Shown one piece after another: positions 1 through 8,980 of a stretch of DNA of 64,000 nt (its first letter is position 1; every line of letters starts with the position of its first letter). This stretch comes from Nocardiopsis alborubida (GTDB taxonomy: Bacteria; Actinomycetota; Actinomycetes; Streptosporangiales; Streptosporangiaceae). Under the pieces are notes generated by a model, which made no database searches, was not told where the DNA came from, and saw only the letters and a program-made list of their open reading frames with translations. The stretch is from positions 310,001-374,000 of the forward strand of contig NZ_JAAXPG010000001.1 of NCBI RefSeq assembly GCF_012396365.1. The letters run 5' to 3'. Both the position numbers and the translations under genes were made by a program.

Positions 1-1
1 T

Positions 2-376
2 CCCCCGTCCGGCGCCGAGCGGCGGGAGTGGCTGGCCGCCCACCGGATGCCGGAGCCGCCCGCCTTCGAGCGCGCCCTCGACACGGCCCGCGAGCTGGCT
101 GCCCGCGGCGCCACCGACGAGGCCTGGGCCGTCATCGAGGGGGCCCTGCCCGAGTGGTACCCCCTGGAGCCGAACCGGATCGCCCCGGTCGTGCTGCTCA
201 CCGATCCCGCGCTCCGCCGGGTGGTCACCCCCGCCCGTGCCCGTGAGGCGGTGTTCACCCCGAGGCGGGGCCGCCCGTCCACCCCCGGGGAGGCGACGGG
301 CCGGACCGGAGGCGCGGACGGCTCCGCGGGGGCCGGGGCCTCCGGTCGGGCCCAGGCCCGCCGCGACTCCCTTTGA
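2..376 (+). CDS. C-terminal part of an unidentified protein (5' end outside window)
   Basis: The reading frame is open from base 2 to the TGA at 374-376 and has no start needed inside the window, so this is the tail of a longer gene. The visible 124 residues contain an alpha-helical stretch (ALDTARELAARGATDEAW) and the segment VVLLTDPALRRVVTP, then a Gly/Ala/Arg-rich tail that looks disordered. I do not recognise the family. It converges on the metal ABC operon and ends just before a strong hairpin. An internal ATG at 47 exists but the open upstream frame argues against it as the true start. Confidence 0.6.
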   Translation, partial: PPSGAERREWLAAHRMPEPPAFERALDTARELAARGATDEAWAVIEGALPEWYPLEPNRIAPVVLLTDPALRRVVTPARAREAVFTPRRGRPSTPGEATGRTGGADGSAGAGASGRAQARRDSL

Positions 377-385
377 CCGACCCGT

Positions 386-430
386 GCCCGCCCGCGCCGA
401 CCCGGATCAGGGGGACCGGCGCGGGCGGGC
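386..430. terminator. Bidirectional terminator-like hairpin
   Basis: Perfect 14-bp inverted repeat: GCCCGCCCGCGCCG at 386-399 and its complement at 417-430, with a 17-nt loop. It sits between the stop codons of two convergent genes (376 and 436), which is where a shared terminator is expected. There is no U-tract, as is common in high-GC actinomycetes. Confidence 0.7.
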
Positions 431-435
431 GGGGA

Positions 436-1455
436 TCAGCCCCGCTCCAGGTCCCGGAGGTAGTCGGCGAACTTCTCCAGGCCGTCGATGTTGCGCGGAC
501 CGGAGATGCCCTCGTTGTAGTCCATGACGAAGAAGTTCTCCTCGACCACCGCCGGAACCTCGGACATCGAGGGGAAGGAGCTCAGGAAGTCGATCTTCTC
601 CTCGGCGGGCTGGTCGCCGTAGTCGAGGATGATGATGACCTCCGGCTCGGCCTCCACCACCGCCTCCCAGCCGACCTGGGTCCAGCGCTCGTCGAGGTCG
701 GCGAAGATGTTCTCTCCGCCCGCGTGGCTGATGATGTCGTTGGGCGGGACCTGGCTGCCCGCGGTGAAGGGCTGGTCGGTGCCCGAGTCGTAGAGGAACA
801 CGGAGACCGGGTCGCCCTCGGGGACCTGTTCCTCCACGGCGGCCACCCGGGCCCGGTAGTCGGTGACCAGCTCCTCGGCGCGCTCCTGGACCCCGAAGAT
901 CCGCCCGAGCCGCTCCAGGTCGGTGTACAGGCCCTCGAACGGGGCGGCCTCCTCGGGGTGCCCCGGGTAGTTGAAGCAGGACTCGGTGTGCATGAAGCTC
1001 TGGATGCCGAGCCCGTCCAGGATCTCGGGGGTGATCCCCCGCTCCTCGCTGAACCCGGAGTTCCACCCGGCGACGACGAGGTCGGCCCCGGCGTCCACGA
1101 CGAGCTCCCGGTTGAGCAGGTCGTCGCTGAGGAACTCCACCTGTGCGTACTCATCGGCCCAGGGGGACTCCTCCACCGGCGGGTTGGCGGGGGGCATGAC
1201 GTACCCGTGCACGTGGTCGGTGAGGCCGAGGGCGAACAGCTTGTCGGCGCTCCCGGCCTCGTAGGCCACGGCGCGCTGCGGGGTGGTGTACTCCACCTCC
1301 TCGCCGCACCGCCGCACGGTGACCGTGCCCGCGGCCGAGGCCTCCTGCCCTTCCTCGACCCGGGCTCCGCACCCGGCGACCAGGACGGCCACGGCGGTCA
1401 GGGGGAGCAGGGAGCGGTGGGACGCGCGGGTCACGAGGGATGTCCGGTGTTTCAC
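436..1455 (-). CDS. Substrate-binding lipoprotein of a FecB/BtuF-type metal-chelate ABC transporter
   Basis: 339 residues. A lipobox (VLVAGC, Cys29) follows a basic N-terminus and a hydrophobic stretch, so the mature protein should be anchored outside the membrane. The body has the type III periplasmic-binding-protein layout: YTTPQRAVAYEAGSADKLFALGL near residues 55-80, the hinge segment DLVVAGW, and a C-terminal lobe ending in the helix that docks the permease. It is last of three genes; its GTG overlaps the ATPase stop (GTGA), with AAAGG about 8 nt upstream. Family knowledge gives uptake of siderophore, heme, cobalamin or a related ligand; the ligand cannot be read from sequence. Related actinobacterial cassettes have been annotated as proposed F420-0 transporters, which remains an alternative. 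Confidence 0.85.
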   Translation of the reverse strand: MKHRTSLVTRASHRSLLPLTAVAVLVAGCGARVEEGQEASAAGTVTVRRCGEEVEYTTPQRAVAYEAGSADKLFALGLTDHVHGYVMPPANPPVEESPWADEYAQVEFLSDDLLNRELVVDAGADLVVAGWNSGFSEERGITPEILDGLGIQSFMHTESCFNYPGHPEEAAPFEGLYTDLERLGRIFGVQERAEELVTDYRARVAAVEEQVPEGDPVSVFLYDSGTDQPFTAGSQVPPNDIISHAGGENIFADLDERWTQVGWEAVVEAEPEVIIILDYGDQPAEEKIDFLSSFPSMSEVPAVVEENFFVMDYNEGISGPRNIDGLEKFADYLRDLERG

Positions 1456-2243
1456 TGGAGGCCTTTCTCGACGGCGGGGAGGAGCCGGTACAGCAGTTGG
1501 GGGTCCCCGGTCAGGGGATGGGGGACGACGGAGGCGTCGATGCCGAAGACCTCCAGGAGCAGGGCGGGGGTGAGGACCTCGGCGGGACCGCCCGCGGCCA
1601 CCAGGCGGCCCTCGGAGAGCACGCCGATCCGGTCGCAGGCCGCCGCGGCCAGGTTGAGGTCGTGCAGGACCACCAGGACGGTGAGCCCCGAGTCCCGGAG
1701 CAGGGACAACAGCGCGATCTGGTGGCGGATGTCCAGGTGGTTGGTGGGCTCGTCCAGGACCAGCACCCGGGGCTCCTGGACCAGGGCCCGGGCCACCAGC
1801 ACCCGCTGGCGCTCGCCCCCGGACAACTCCATGACGCCCCTGTGGGCCAGGTGGGCCACCTCCAGGCGCTCCATGGCCCGGCGGCACAGGTCGCGCTCGC
1901 GCGCGTCGAGCGGCTGGTTGCCGCGCAGGTGCGGGGCGCGTCCCAGGGCGACGACCTCCTCCACCGTGAAGTCGAGGTCGCTGCCGTTCTCCTGGGTCAG
2001 GGCGGCCACGCGCTGGGCGCTCTGGCGCAGGCTCAGGGAGGACAGGTCCTCGTCCCCGACCCACACGGTCCCGCCGCTGGGGCGCAGCGCCCGGTAGACG
2101 CAGCGCAGGGCCGTGGACTTGCCCGAGCCGTTGGGACCCACCAGGCCCACGACCTGACCCGCGGGCACGTCCAGGGAGAGAGCGTCCACGATCCTGGCGC
2201 CGCCGAGCTCGACGGACAGCCCGTCCACGCGCAGGTCCATCAT
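1452..2243 (-). CDS. ABC transporter ATP-binding protein, FepC/BtuD family
   Basis: 263 residues. Walker A GPNGSGKST, signature LSGGERQR, Walker B VLVLDEP followed by TNHLDIRHQ, and the H-loop in VVLHDLNLAA are all intact, so it should be an active cytoplasmic ATPase powering the adjacent permease. The TNHLD variant after Walker B is typical of siderophore/cobalamin importers. The ATG overlaps the permease stop (ATGATGG; a second ATG one codon later is equally possible), and its own stop overlaps the GTG of the binding protein, so all three genes are translationally coupled. Length is normal for the family. Confidence 0.92.
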   Translation of the reverse strand: MMDLRVDGLSVELGGARIVDALSLDVPAGQVVGLVGPNGSGKSTALRCVYRALRPSGGTVWVGDEDLSSLSLRQSAQRVAALTQENGSDLDFTVEEVVALGRAPHLRGNQPLDARERDLCRRAMERLEVAHLAHRGVMELSGGERQRVLVARALVQEPRVLVLDEPTNHLDIRHQIALLSLLRDSGLTVLVVLHDLNLAAAACDRIGVLSEGRLVAAGGPAEVLTPALLLEVFGIDASVVPHPLTGDPQLLYRLLPAVEKGLQ

Positions 2244-3385
2244 CGTCCTCCGAACAGGTAGCCGCGGCGGCGCATGAGGGTGAGGAACACCGGTACGCCG
2301 ATCAGGGCGGTGATGACGCCGAGGGGGAGTTCGCGCGGGGCCACCACCACGCGGGAGAAGAGGTCCACCCAGACCATGAGGACCGCTCCCAGCAGGGGGG
2401 CGACGGTGAGCACGCGCCGGTGGTCGGCGCCCACCACGATCCGCACGATGTGCGGGATGACCAGCCCGACGAAGCCGATCGCGCCGCTGACGGCGACCAT
2501 GGCCCCGGTCATGACCGCGGTCACCGCGAACAGGATCCTGCGCTGCACGGCCGCGTCCACACCCAGGCTCGCCGAGGTCTCGTCGCCCAGGGTCAGCACG
2601 TCGAGCGGGCGCGCGAGGCCGCGCAGAACGAGGATTCCCAGGACCACCACGGCGGCGACCACGGGCAGGGAGCTCCAGGTGGCCGCGCCGAAGCTCCCCA
2701 TGGTCCAGAAGAGCACGGTCGCGGTGGCCTCGCTGCTCGGCGCCAGGTAGACGATCACGCTCATCACGGCCTGGAAGCCGAAGGAGAGCGCCACCCCGGT
2801 GAGCACCAGGCGCAGGGGGGTGACCCCCGTGGGGGAGCGGGCGACCAGGTGGACGAGCAGCGTCGCTCCCAACGCGCCCAGGAAGGCCCCGGCGGAGACC
2901 GCGTGGATACCGAGCGCGGACAGCGCGCCCAGCACGCTGACCAGCACCGCGCCGACGGAGGCGCCGGAGGAGACCCCGAGGATGTAGGGGTCGGCGAGGG
3001 CGTTGCGGACCATGGCCTGGACGGCCACGCCCACGACTCCCAGACCGGCGCCGACGACGGCGGCGAGCAGGACCCGGGGAGTGCGGATCTGCCAGATGAT
3101 CTGGTAGCGGACCACCTCGTCGGCCTGGATCACGCCCCCGCTCAGGGCCGCCCACAGGTAGCGCACCGTCTCGCCCGGGGGGACGATCGCCGACCCCAGT
3201 CCGATGGCCGCCACCGCCGAGAGCACGAGGATGACGCCGAGGACGGCCGCGGCCGCGGCCGTGCCCGTCCGTGTGGCCAGCCATCTGACCCCGGCCGGGC
3301 CGGGTCGCTCGGACGCCGTGTCGTCGGGTGCCGCGTCGTCGGGTGCCGGGCGCGACCTGCCAGGCGGGAGGGACACGTGCCGCAC
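2240..3385 (-). CDS. FecCD-family iron/metal-chelate ABC permease
   Basis: 381 residues with about ten hydrophobic segments. Family motifs are present: LAAVVGAGLGVVGVAVQAM, NALADPYILGVSSGA, GFVGLVIPHIVR and the C-terminal PREIPLGVIT-like segment reading PRELPLGVITALIGVPVF, which forms the ATPase-coupling region. The first 35 residues are hydrophilic and Pro/Asp-rich, longer than usual. The GTG start has GGGAGGAG 8 nt upstream. It is the first gene of the operon and lies about 30 nt downstream of a Zur/Fur-like box. A homodimer of this single permease is expected, since no second permease gene is present. Confidence 0.92.
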   Translation of the reverse strand: MRHVSLPPGRSRPAPDDAAPDDTASERPGPAGVRWLATRTGTAAAAAVLGVILVLSAVAAIGLGSAIVPPGETVRYLWAALSGGVIQADEVVRYQIIWQIRTPRVLLAAVVGAGLGVVGVAVQAMVRNALADPYILGVSSGASVGAVLVSVLGALSALGIHAVSAGAFLGALGATLLVHLVARSPTGVTPLRLVLTGVALSFGFQAVMSVIVYLAPSSEATATVLFWTMGSFGAATWSSLPVVAAVVVLGILVLRGLARPLDVLTLGDETSASLGVDAAVQRRILFAVTAVMTGAMVAVSGAIGFVGLVIPHIVRIVVGADHRRVLTVAPLLGAVLMVWVDLFSRVVVAPRELPLGVITALIGVPVFLTLMRRRGYLFGGR

Positions 3386-3412
3386 CTGGTTTCTCCTCCC
3401 GCTGGGTCAGCA

Positions 3413-3434
3413 AAAACGATAATGGTTTTCATAT
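3413..3434 (-). promoter_or_regulatory. Zur/Fur-like operator upstream of the metal ABC operon
   Basis: An AT-rich imperfect palindrome in GC-rich surroundings. Read on the minus strand it runs ATGAAAACCATTATCG and then TTTT, matching the general TGAAAATGATTTTCA-like shape of actinobacterial Zur boxes and the GATAAT core of Fur boxes. It ends 28 nt before the GTG of the permease, so a bound repressor would block transcription of the whole operon. Metal identity (zinc or iron) is inference. A second small palindrome, GTTCC-N4-GGAAC, lies at 3447-3460. Confidence 0.6.
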
Positions 3435-3752
3435 TAGGGCAAAGTCGTTCCCGTCGGAACGGCCGGGGCGGATGTGTGTACACGGCGGCTTTCCCGGTGG
3501 GCTGGGCCGCCCCGCCGCCGGGTCCGGGCAGGGGCGGGCGGTGGCGGCCCCCGCTTCGGGTTCGGTTGATAGCGCCTGGCCGGAAGGTCGTGGACGGCAG
3601 AGCCGATTCCGGTGCGCCGATGTGCCGGACTCTCCCGTATCGTCCCGGTGCGCCCCGCGGTCCGCGGAGGGGCGGGCCGTCCTCGGGTTACCCGTGGGCA
3701 CCCTCCGGAAATGACCAGTGACAGTAAGTAGTCGAACCGGAAGGGGGCTCGC

Positions 3753-4415
3753 GTGCGCGTCACCGTGGGCACCGCCACCGCCGCCGTCCTGCTCGCCGTC
3801 GCACCGGCATCCGTCACCGCACTGGCGCCCGCCGCCGCGCACGCGGCCGAGGCGGTCCCGCTCGCCGTCGCCGTCGCCGGTCTGCCGGTCACCGACGAGA
3901 GCAGACAGGGATACGACCGCTCCCTGTTCCCGCACTGGGTCGACGCCGACCGCAACGGCTGCAACACCCGCGCCGAGGTCCTGGTGGAGGAGGCCGTCCT
4001 CATGCCCGAGGTCGGTGAGCGGTGCCGCCTGAGCGGCGGGGAGTGGGAGTCCTACTACGACGGGCGCACCCACACCGAGGCCCGCGGCCTGGACATCGAC
4101 CACATGGTGCCGCTGGCCGAGGCGTGGGACTCGGGCGCCTCGGAGTGGACCACCGCCCGGCGCCGCGACTACGCCAACGACCTGGACGAACCGGTCGCGC
4201 TGGTGGCGGTCACCGCGGCGCAGAACCGCTCCAAGGCCGACCAGGACCCCGCGGACTGGCTCCCCGCCTCGCCGGAGGCGCACTGCCGCTACGCCACCGA
4301 GTGGACCGCGGTGAAGGTCCGCTGGGGCCTGACGGTGGACCCGGCCGAGCACGAGGCGCTCACCGGGCTCGCCGCGGAGTGCCCTGGCGCCGTGGTCGGG
4401 GTCGAGGCGGCCTGA
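3753..4415 (+). CDS. Secreted HNH-family nuclease
   Basis: 220 residues. An N-terminal hydrophobic stretch ending AAAHAAEA is a likely signal peptide, so the enzyme should be exported. The HNH-like core is [18 protein letters not shown] near residues 112-130, followed by [15 protein letters not shown] near 155-170, the layout of small secreted GmrSD/DUF1524-like nucleases that use one metal. Three or four Cys residues ([28 protein letters not shown]) could form two disulfides. The GTG start has GGAAGGGGG just upstream. It stands alone; extracellular DNA scavenging or competition is inference. Confidence 0.8.
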   Translation: MRVTVGTATAAVLLAVAPASVTALAPAAAHAAEAVPLAVAVAGLPVTDESRQGYDRSLFPHWVDADRNGCNTRAEVLVEEAVLMPEVGERCRLSGGEWESYYDGRTHTEARGLDIDHMVPLAEAWDSGASEWTTARRRDYANDLDEPVALVAVTAAQNRSKADQDPADWLPASPEAHCRYATEWTAVKVRWGLTVDPAEHEALTGLAAECPGAVVGVEAA

Positions 4416-4625
4416 CCCGTCCACGGCGGGGATGGCCCGCGCGGAAGCCGGGCGGAGCGCGCTTCGGCCCGGACGCGCCCGGGTCGGTGGAAGCTGGCTG
4501 GCCAGGTGGCGTGTGGGTGCGCGTTCATCGCGGAGGGGATCGACCCACCGTGATACACACGCTACCGAACGTGAATGAGGAAGCCGCGTTCTCTCATCCC
4601 TCAGACCATGTGGAGGAAACACCGC

Positions 4626-4721
4626 ATGACCCAGCCCTGTCACAACTCCGCGGTGGGCGCGCAAGCGGCCCCCGCCCTGGACCTGAGCCGGGCCCGCGAC
4701 CTCCCCGGGGAGGCGCCTTGA
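4626..4721 (+). CDS. 31-residue ORF translationally coupled to the ketosynthase
   Basis: ATG with a strong ribosome site (GGAGGAAAC, 4 nt before the start) opens a 31-codon frame beginning [13 protein letters not shown] and ending at a TGA that overlaps the TTG start of the KS-alpha gene (TTGA at 4718-4721). The peptide has no recognisable domain. It may be a leader that feeds ribosomes to the weak TTG start, or a real small protein of the polyketide cassette. Codon third positions are GC-rich, compatible with coding but not proof. Confidence 0.45.
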   Translation: MTQPCHNSAVGAQAAPALDLSRARDLPGEAP

Positions 4722-5986
4722 GACGCGAGGCCGTCGTCACCGGTATCGGCGTGGTGGCCCCCGGAGCGATCGGCGCGGCCGCGTTCTGGGACATGCTCAC
4801 CGCGGGGCGCACAGCCACCCGCCACGTCACCCTGTTCGACGCGACCGCCTTCCGCTCCCGGATCGCCGCAGAGGTGGACTTCGACCCCGCCGCCCACGGA
4901 CTGGACGAGCGCCAGGCCGAACGCATGGACAGGTACGTGCAGTTCGCCGCCGTCGCCACCGCCGAGGCGCTGGCCGACAGCGCACCTCCCCTGGCCGAGG
5001 TCCCGCCCTGGCGCGTGGGCGTGAGCATGGGGACGGCGGTCGGCGGCACCACGCGCCTGGAGAGGGACTACGTCGAGATGAGCCGGGGCGGCGCCGACTG
5101 GGTCGTCGACCCCGAGGCCGCCTCGCCCCACCTGTACCGGGCGGTGACGCCCAGCGCCCTGTCCGGGGAGATCGCCGAGCTGGTCGGCGCGCGCGGACCG
5201 GTGCGCACGGTCTCCACCGGTTGCACGTCCGGCCTGGACGCGGTCGGCTACGCCGCGCAGGCCATCGAGGACGACCTCGCCGACGTGGTCGTCGCGGGAG
5301 CGGCCGAGTCGCCGATCTCCCCCATCGCCATGGCCTGCTTCGACGCCATCAGGGCGACCTCGGACAGCAACGACGACCCCGCTCGGGCCTCCCGGCCCTT
5401 CGACCGCGAGCGCAACGGCTTCGTCATGGGCGAGGGCGCGGCCGTCCTCATCCTGGAGGAGGCCTCGATCGCCCGGCGCCGGGGCGCGCGGATCCGCTGC
5501 CGGGTGGCGGGCTTCGCCAACCACGGCAACGCCTTCCACATGACCGGCCTGCGCCGCGAGGGGCAGGAGATGGCGCGGGCCATCACCACCGCCCTGGACC
5601 AGGCGCGGCGCCCGGCCACCGACGTGGACTACGTCAACGCCCACGGATCGGGCACCGTGCAGAACGACCGCCACGAGACCGACGCCGTCAAGCGCTCCCT
5701 GGGCGAGCACGCGCGGCGGGTGGCCATGTCCTCCGTCAAGTCGATGGTGGGGCACTCCCTGGGCGCGATCGGCTCCATCGAACTGGCCGCCTGCGTGCTG
5801 GCCATGGACACCGGCGTCGTGCCGCCGACCGCGAACCTGAACACGCCCGACCCCGAGTGCGACCTGGACTACGTGCCGGTGACGGCGCGGGAGCGGCGGA
5901 CCGACGTGGTGCTCTCCGTGGGCAGCGGATTCGGCGGGTTCCAGTCGGCGGTCGTCCTGGACCGGGGGAACGAGGTGCGCGTATGA
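4718..5986 (+). CDS. Type II polyketide ketosynthase alpha subunit
   Basis: 422 residues. The condensing triad is complete: Cys169 in [11 protein letters not shown], His309 in VNAHGSGT and His346 in [10 protein letters not shown] with Lys341. It should catalyse decarboxylative Claisen condensation of malonyl-ACP units on the partner ACP. I chose the TTG at 4718 because GGGGAGG lies about 4 nt upstream, the conserved N-terminus VVTGIGVV begins at residue 6, and longer frames add unlike sequence. Stop and the next ATG overlap (ATGA), implying equimolar expression with the chain-length factor. The product (spore pigment or aromatic metabolite) cannot be read from one gene; no ketoreductase is nearby. 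Confidence 0.93.
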   Translation: MRREAVVTGIGVVAPGAIGAAAFWDMLTAGRTATRHVTLFDATAFRSRIAAEVDFDPAAHGLDERQAERMDRYVQFAAVATAEALADSAPPLAEVPPWRVGVSMGTAVGGTTRLERDYVEMSRGGADWVVDPEAASPHLYRAVTPSALSGEIAELVGARGPVRTVSTGCTSGLDAVGYAAQAIEDDLADVVVAGAAESPISPIAMACFDAIRATSDSNDDPARASRPFDRERNGFVMGEGAAVLILEEASIARRRGARIRCRVAGFANHGNAFHMTGLRREGQEMARAITTALDQARRPATDVDYVNAHGSGTVQNDRHETDAVKRSLGEHARRVAMSSVKSMVGHSLGAIGSIELAACVLAMDTGVVPPTANLNTPDPECDLDYVPVTARERRTDVVLSVGSGFGGFQSAVVLDRGNEVRV

Positions 5987-7194
5987 GCACGGTGATCACC
6001 GGACTCGGCACGGTCTCGCCCGCGGGGGTGGGCGTCCCGGGGTACTGGGAGGCGATCAGGGAGGGGCGGTCGCTCCTCGCTCCGATCCCCGACTTCGACA
6101 CCGACGGCTTCCACGTGCGCGTGGGCGGGAAGATCCCCGGCTTCGACCCGCACGAGCACATCGACGGCCGCTACGTCGTCCAGACCGACGCCTTCAGCTG
6201 GTTCGCGATGGTCGCGGCCGGCGAGGCCCTGCGGGACTCGGGGCTGGACCCCGGCGTCGACCCCTACGCGGTCGGCGTGCTGATCTGCAGCTGCACGGGC
6301 GGAGTCGAGTTCGGCCAGCGCGAGATCGAGGCCCTGTGGAGCAGGGGCCCCGACCACGTCGGCCCCTACCAGTCCATCGCCTGGTTCTACGCGGCGAGCA
6401 CCGGACAGATCTCCATCAGCAACGGGCTCAAGGGCATGTGCGGGGTCCTGGTCACCGACGAACCGGGCATGCTCGACGCCCTGGGCCAGAGCGGACAGGC
6501 CCTGCGGCGCGGCACCTCCGCGATGCTGGTCGGCGGCAGCGAGGCCCCGATCGGCTCCCCGTTCGCCCTGGCCTGCCACGCGGGGGCCGACGTCCTCAGC
6601 CGCGGCGACGACCCCGGCACGGCCTACCTCCCCTTCACCGAGGGGGCGGGCGGTTACGTCCCGGCCGAGGGCGCGGCCGTCGCCGTGGTGGAGGACGCGG
6701 CCGCCGCCCGGGCGCGGGGCGCCAGGGTCCGGGCCGTGGTCGCGGGGCACGCGAGCACCTTCGGCGGGGTCGGCGCGTTCGACCCGGGCGGAGCCGGACT
6801 CTTGCACGCGGCACGGGAGGCGATGCGCCGGGCAGGTGTCGCCCCCGAGGACGTGGACGTGGTCTTCGCCGACGCGGTGGGCACGCCCAAGGCCGACGCC
6901 GACGAGGCGGCGGTGCTGCGCGAGCTGTTCCCGGGCGGGGTGGCCGTCACCGCGCCCAAGACCGGTTTCGGACGGGCCTACGCCGGGGCGGGCGCGCTGG
7001 ACGTGGCCGCGGCGGTCCTGAGCCTGGAACACCAGGTCGTTCCGCCCACACCCAACGTCCCCGACGCGCCCATCGGCCTCGACCTGGTCGTCCGGGTGCC
7101 GCGCGCCGCACGCCTGCGCGCCGCGCTGGTCCTGTCGCGCGGCCTGGGCGGCGGCAACTCCGCCGTCGTCCTGACACACCCCGACCACGCCTGA
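5983..7194 (+). CDS. Type II polyketide chain-length factor (ketosynthase beta)
   Basis: 403 residues, thiolase-fold partner of the preceding ketosynthase. The active-site Cys region is replaced as in chain-length factors: [17 protein letters not shown] near residues 151-167. In most members the residue aligned with Cys is Gln (AEQAGGLDA); here it is Glu160, which I regard as unusual. The remaining fold motifs ([43 protein letters not shown]) are intact. The ATG overlaps the KS stop. In known systems this subunit sets the number of malonyl units by the depth of the dimer-interface tunnel. Confidence 0.9.
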   Translation: MSTVITGLGTVSPAGVGVPGYWEAIREGRSLLAPIPDFDTDGFHVRVGGKIPGFDPHEHIDGRYVVQTDAFSWFAMVAAGEALRDSGLDPGVDPYAVGVLICSCTGGVEFGQREIEALWSRGPDHVGPYQSIAWFYAASTGQISISNGLKGMCGVLVTDEPGMLDALGQSGQALRRGTSAMLVGGSEAPIGSPFALACHAGADVLSRGDDPGTAYLPFTEGAGGYVPAEGAAVAVVEDAAAARARGARVRAVVAGHASTFGGVGAFDPGGAGLLHAAREAMRRAGVAPEDVDVVFADAVGTPKADADEAAVLRELFPGGVAVTAPKTGFGRAYAGAGALDVAAAVLSLEHQVVPPTPNVPDAPIGLDLVVRVPRAARLRAALVLSRGLGGGNSAVVLTHPDHA

Positions 7195-7289
7195 CGCGCG
7201 CCGGGAGTACGAACCGACACGCGACCCGGCGCACCCGCCCGGCACACGAACCGACACGTGACCCGACACACGAGATTCCGAGGAGACCC

Positions 7290-7550
7290 ATGTCCGACAG
7301 ACACATCGAGATGGAGGAGCTGGTGGAACTCATGTCCACCTGCGCCGGTGTCCGAACCGACGCCGCCACCGCCTCCACGAGCACCTTCGACGAACTGGGG
7401 ATCGACTCCCTGGGCGTCATGGGCATCGTCGCCGAGATCGAGCGCCGTGTCGGCCGCAAGCTCGGGGCGGACGCCGAGGCTGCGCCCTCCCCGGTCGCGC
7501 TGGCCACCCTCGTCAACGGGGGCGTTCCGGCCCCCGCGAAAGGAATGTGA
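7290..7550 (+). CDS. Acyl carrier protein of the type II PKS
   Basis: 86 residues. The phosphopantetheine attachment site is GIDSLGVM, with Ser near residue 37, inside a four-helix ACP sequence. GAGGAGACCC directly precedes the ATG. A 95-nt spacer separates it from the chain-length factor, and the cyclase starts 4 nt after its stop. It carries the growing poly-beta-ketone between ketosynthase and cyclase. The C-terminus (PVALATLVNGGVPAPAKGM) is slightly extended and Pro/Ala-rich. A stand-alone phosphopantetheinyl transferase is not in the window. Confidence 0.92.
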   Translation: MSDRHIEMEELVELMSTCAGVRTDAATASTSTFDELGIDSLGVMGIVAEIERRVGRKLGADAEAAPSPVALATLVNGGVPAPAKGM

Positions 7551-7554
7551 TCCC

Positions 7555-8028
7555 GTGCCCGGAAGCATCGAGTACAGCGTCGTCATCGACGCGCCCTACG
7601 ACTTCGTCTGGGAGCTGACCAACGACGTCGCCTCCTGGCCGGAGATCTTCACCTGGCACTCCTCGGTGGAGATCCTCCACCAGGAGGGCGACACCACGCG
7701 CTTCCGCGTCACCAAGAACCCCGACAAGCAGGGGCGCGTGTGGAGCTGGGTGTCCGAGCGCACCGTGGACCGCGAGGCGGGGGAGGCGTGGTCCCACCGC
7801 GTCCAGACCGAGGGCTTCGAGTACGTGCGGATCCACTGGTCCTACGAGGAGGTCCCGGAGGGAGTGCGTCTGACCTGGCGGTACCAGTTCGCCATGAGGC
7901 CCGACGCGCCCTTCGACGACGAGCAGATGGCCGTCAAGTACCACCAGAACATCCCTGTCGAGATGGAGCACATCAAGAAGAACGTCGAGGCGGCCGCGCG
8001 GGCCCGGGTGGAGGAGATCACCACCTGA
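7555..8028 (+). CDS. Polyketide aromatase/cyclase, SRPBCC fold
   Basis: 157 residues, single START/Bet v1-like domain: EYSVVIDAPYDFVWELTNDVASWPE at the N-terminus forms the first strand and helix, and RIHWSYEEVPEGVRLTWRYQF lies in the sheet. Length and motifs match mono-domain cyclases of the TcmN/WhiE-ORFVI type, which fold and aromatise the first rings of a non-reduced polyketide. GTG start 4 nt after the ACP stop, so it is in the same operon. The last helix (NIPVEMEHIKKNVEAAARARVEE) closes the ligand cavity. It ends the cassette; a 14-bp tandem duplication (8025-8052) covers its stop codon. Confidence 0.88.
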   Translation: MPGSIEYSVVIDAPYDFVWELTNDVASWPEIFTWHSSVEILHQEGDTTRFRVTKNPDKQGRVWSWVSERTVDREAGEAWSHRVQTEGFEYVRIHWSYEEVPEGVRLTWRYQFAMRPDAPFDDEQMAVKYHQNIPVEMEHIKKNVEAAARARVEEITT

Positions 8029-8251
8029 CCGGCGCCCGCTGACCGGCGCCCGCCGGGACCGCGGCCGTCCCCGTGTGCCGTGTACGGGGGCGGGCGCGGT
8101 TCTCCTTACCCGGTAGGGGTAGGTGGTAGGCCGGGGGTGGTCGGGGCACTCCGGAGGGCGGCCCTACCCTGGTGGAACCGGTCCGGGCGGGTCCCCGGAC
8201 GCCGAACGGACTCCGCCGTGCGCGGCGGGGGAGCGGGGGGAGGAGGCGCTG

Positions 8252-8863
8252 GTGACGAGCACGTACGCCCTTGTCCCGCGGCTTCTTGCGCGTGGCGCGG
8301 CGCCCACGGTGGGAGCCGTGGGCAGGGCCGCGCGCGGGCGCTCCGCGCACCCCGGCCCGGCCTGGGTACGGATGCTGCTCCTGGTGTCCGTGCTGCTCGG
8401 TGTGGCGGGAATGCACACGCTGGGGCACGCGTCCGCGGACACGGAGCACGCCTCTCCCGTCTCCACCGCCTCGGTCGTCGCACACGCCGACCCCGTTCCA
8501 CAGGCGTACGACGCCCCGGCCATGGGGGCCTACGTCGTGTCTGGAACCGGCGCGCACGCTGACCCCGGTGCGGACGCGTACGCCGCTCCGGGGGCCTACG
8601 TCCCGTCCGGGGCCGGTGCGCACGCCGTCCCGGGTGGTGACGCCGCCTCGGACGCGCACGCCGCGTCCCCCGTCACCGACCCGACGACGATGTGCCTGGC
8701 GGTCGCCGCCCTGGTGGCAGCCCTCGTCGGGCTGGCCGCCGCGGTCTTCCTCCCCTGGCCGGGACCCCTGCCGCGGCCGTCGTCCTCGCTGCTCCGGTGG
8801 GCGGCGCGCGTCGCGCCGCCCGAACCCCCGTCCCTGGCGGAGTTGCAGGTGCTGAGGGTGTAG
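8252..8863 (+). CDS. DUF6153-like membrane protein with Ala/Gly/His-rich loop
   Basis: 203 residues. Two hydrophobic segments, residues about 41-56 (MLLLVSVLLGVAGMHTL) and about 148-170 (MCLAVAALVAALVGLAAAVF), flank an extracytoplasmic loop with imperfect repeats of the type GAYxxSGxGAHAxPG. The C-terminus ends LAELQVLRV, as in actinobacterial DUF6153 proteins. The GTG start has GGGGAGGAGG 7 nt upstream. It lies directly before a DUF305 lipoprotein and a cysteine-rich copper-binding protein, and the His and Met residues next to TM1 would fit metal handling, but this is inference from context. Confidence 0.65.
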   Translation: MTSTYALVPRLLARGAAPTVGAVGRAARGRSAHPGPAWVRMLLLVSVLLGVAGMHTLGHASADTEHASPVSTASVVAHADPVPQAYDAPAMGAYVVSGTGAHADPGADAYAAPGAYVPSGAGAHAVPGGDAASDAHAASPVTDPTTMCLAVAALVAALVGLAAAVFLPWPGPLPRPSSSLLRWAARVAPPEPPSLAELQVLRV

Positions 8864-8980
8864 ATGCCCCTCCCGGGTGGTGCGGTGGCCCCACGTGCCC
8901 CGACGCCCGGACCCGAGCCCTGTTCACCCCGCCGTGGCGCCGTGCGCCATGCGCGAAGACGCCATGAAGAAGGACCGAGA

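Noticed and set aside
373-2097. Very long plus-strand open frame opposite the metal ABC operon
   Set aside because: It is the antisense shadow of high-GC coding DNA. The minus-strand frames carry complete ABC motifs and start/stop overlaps.
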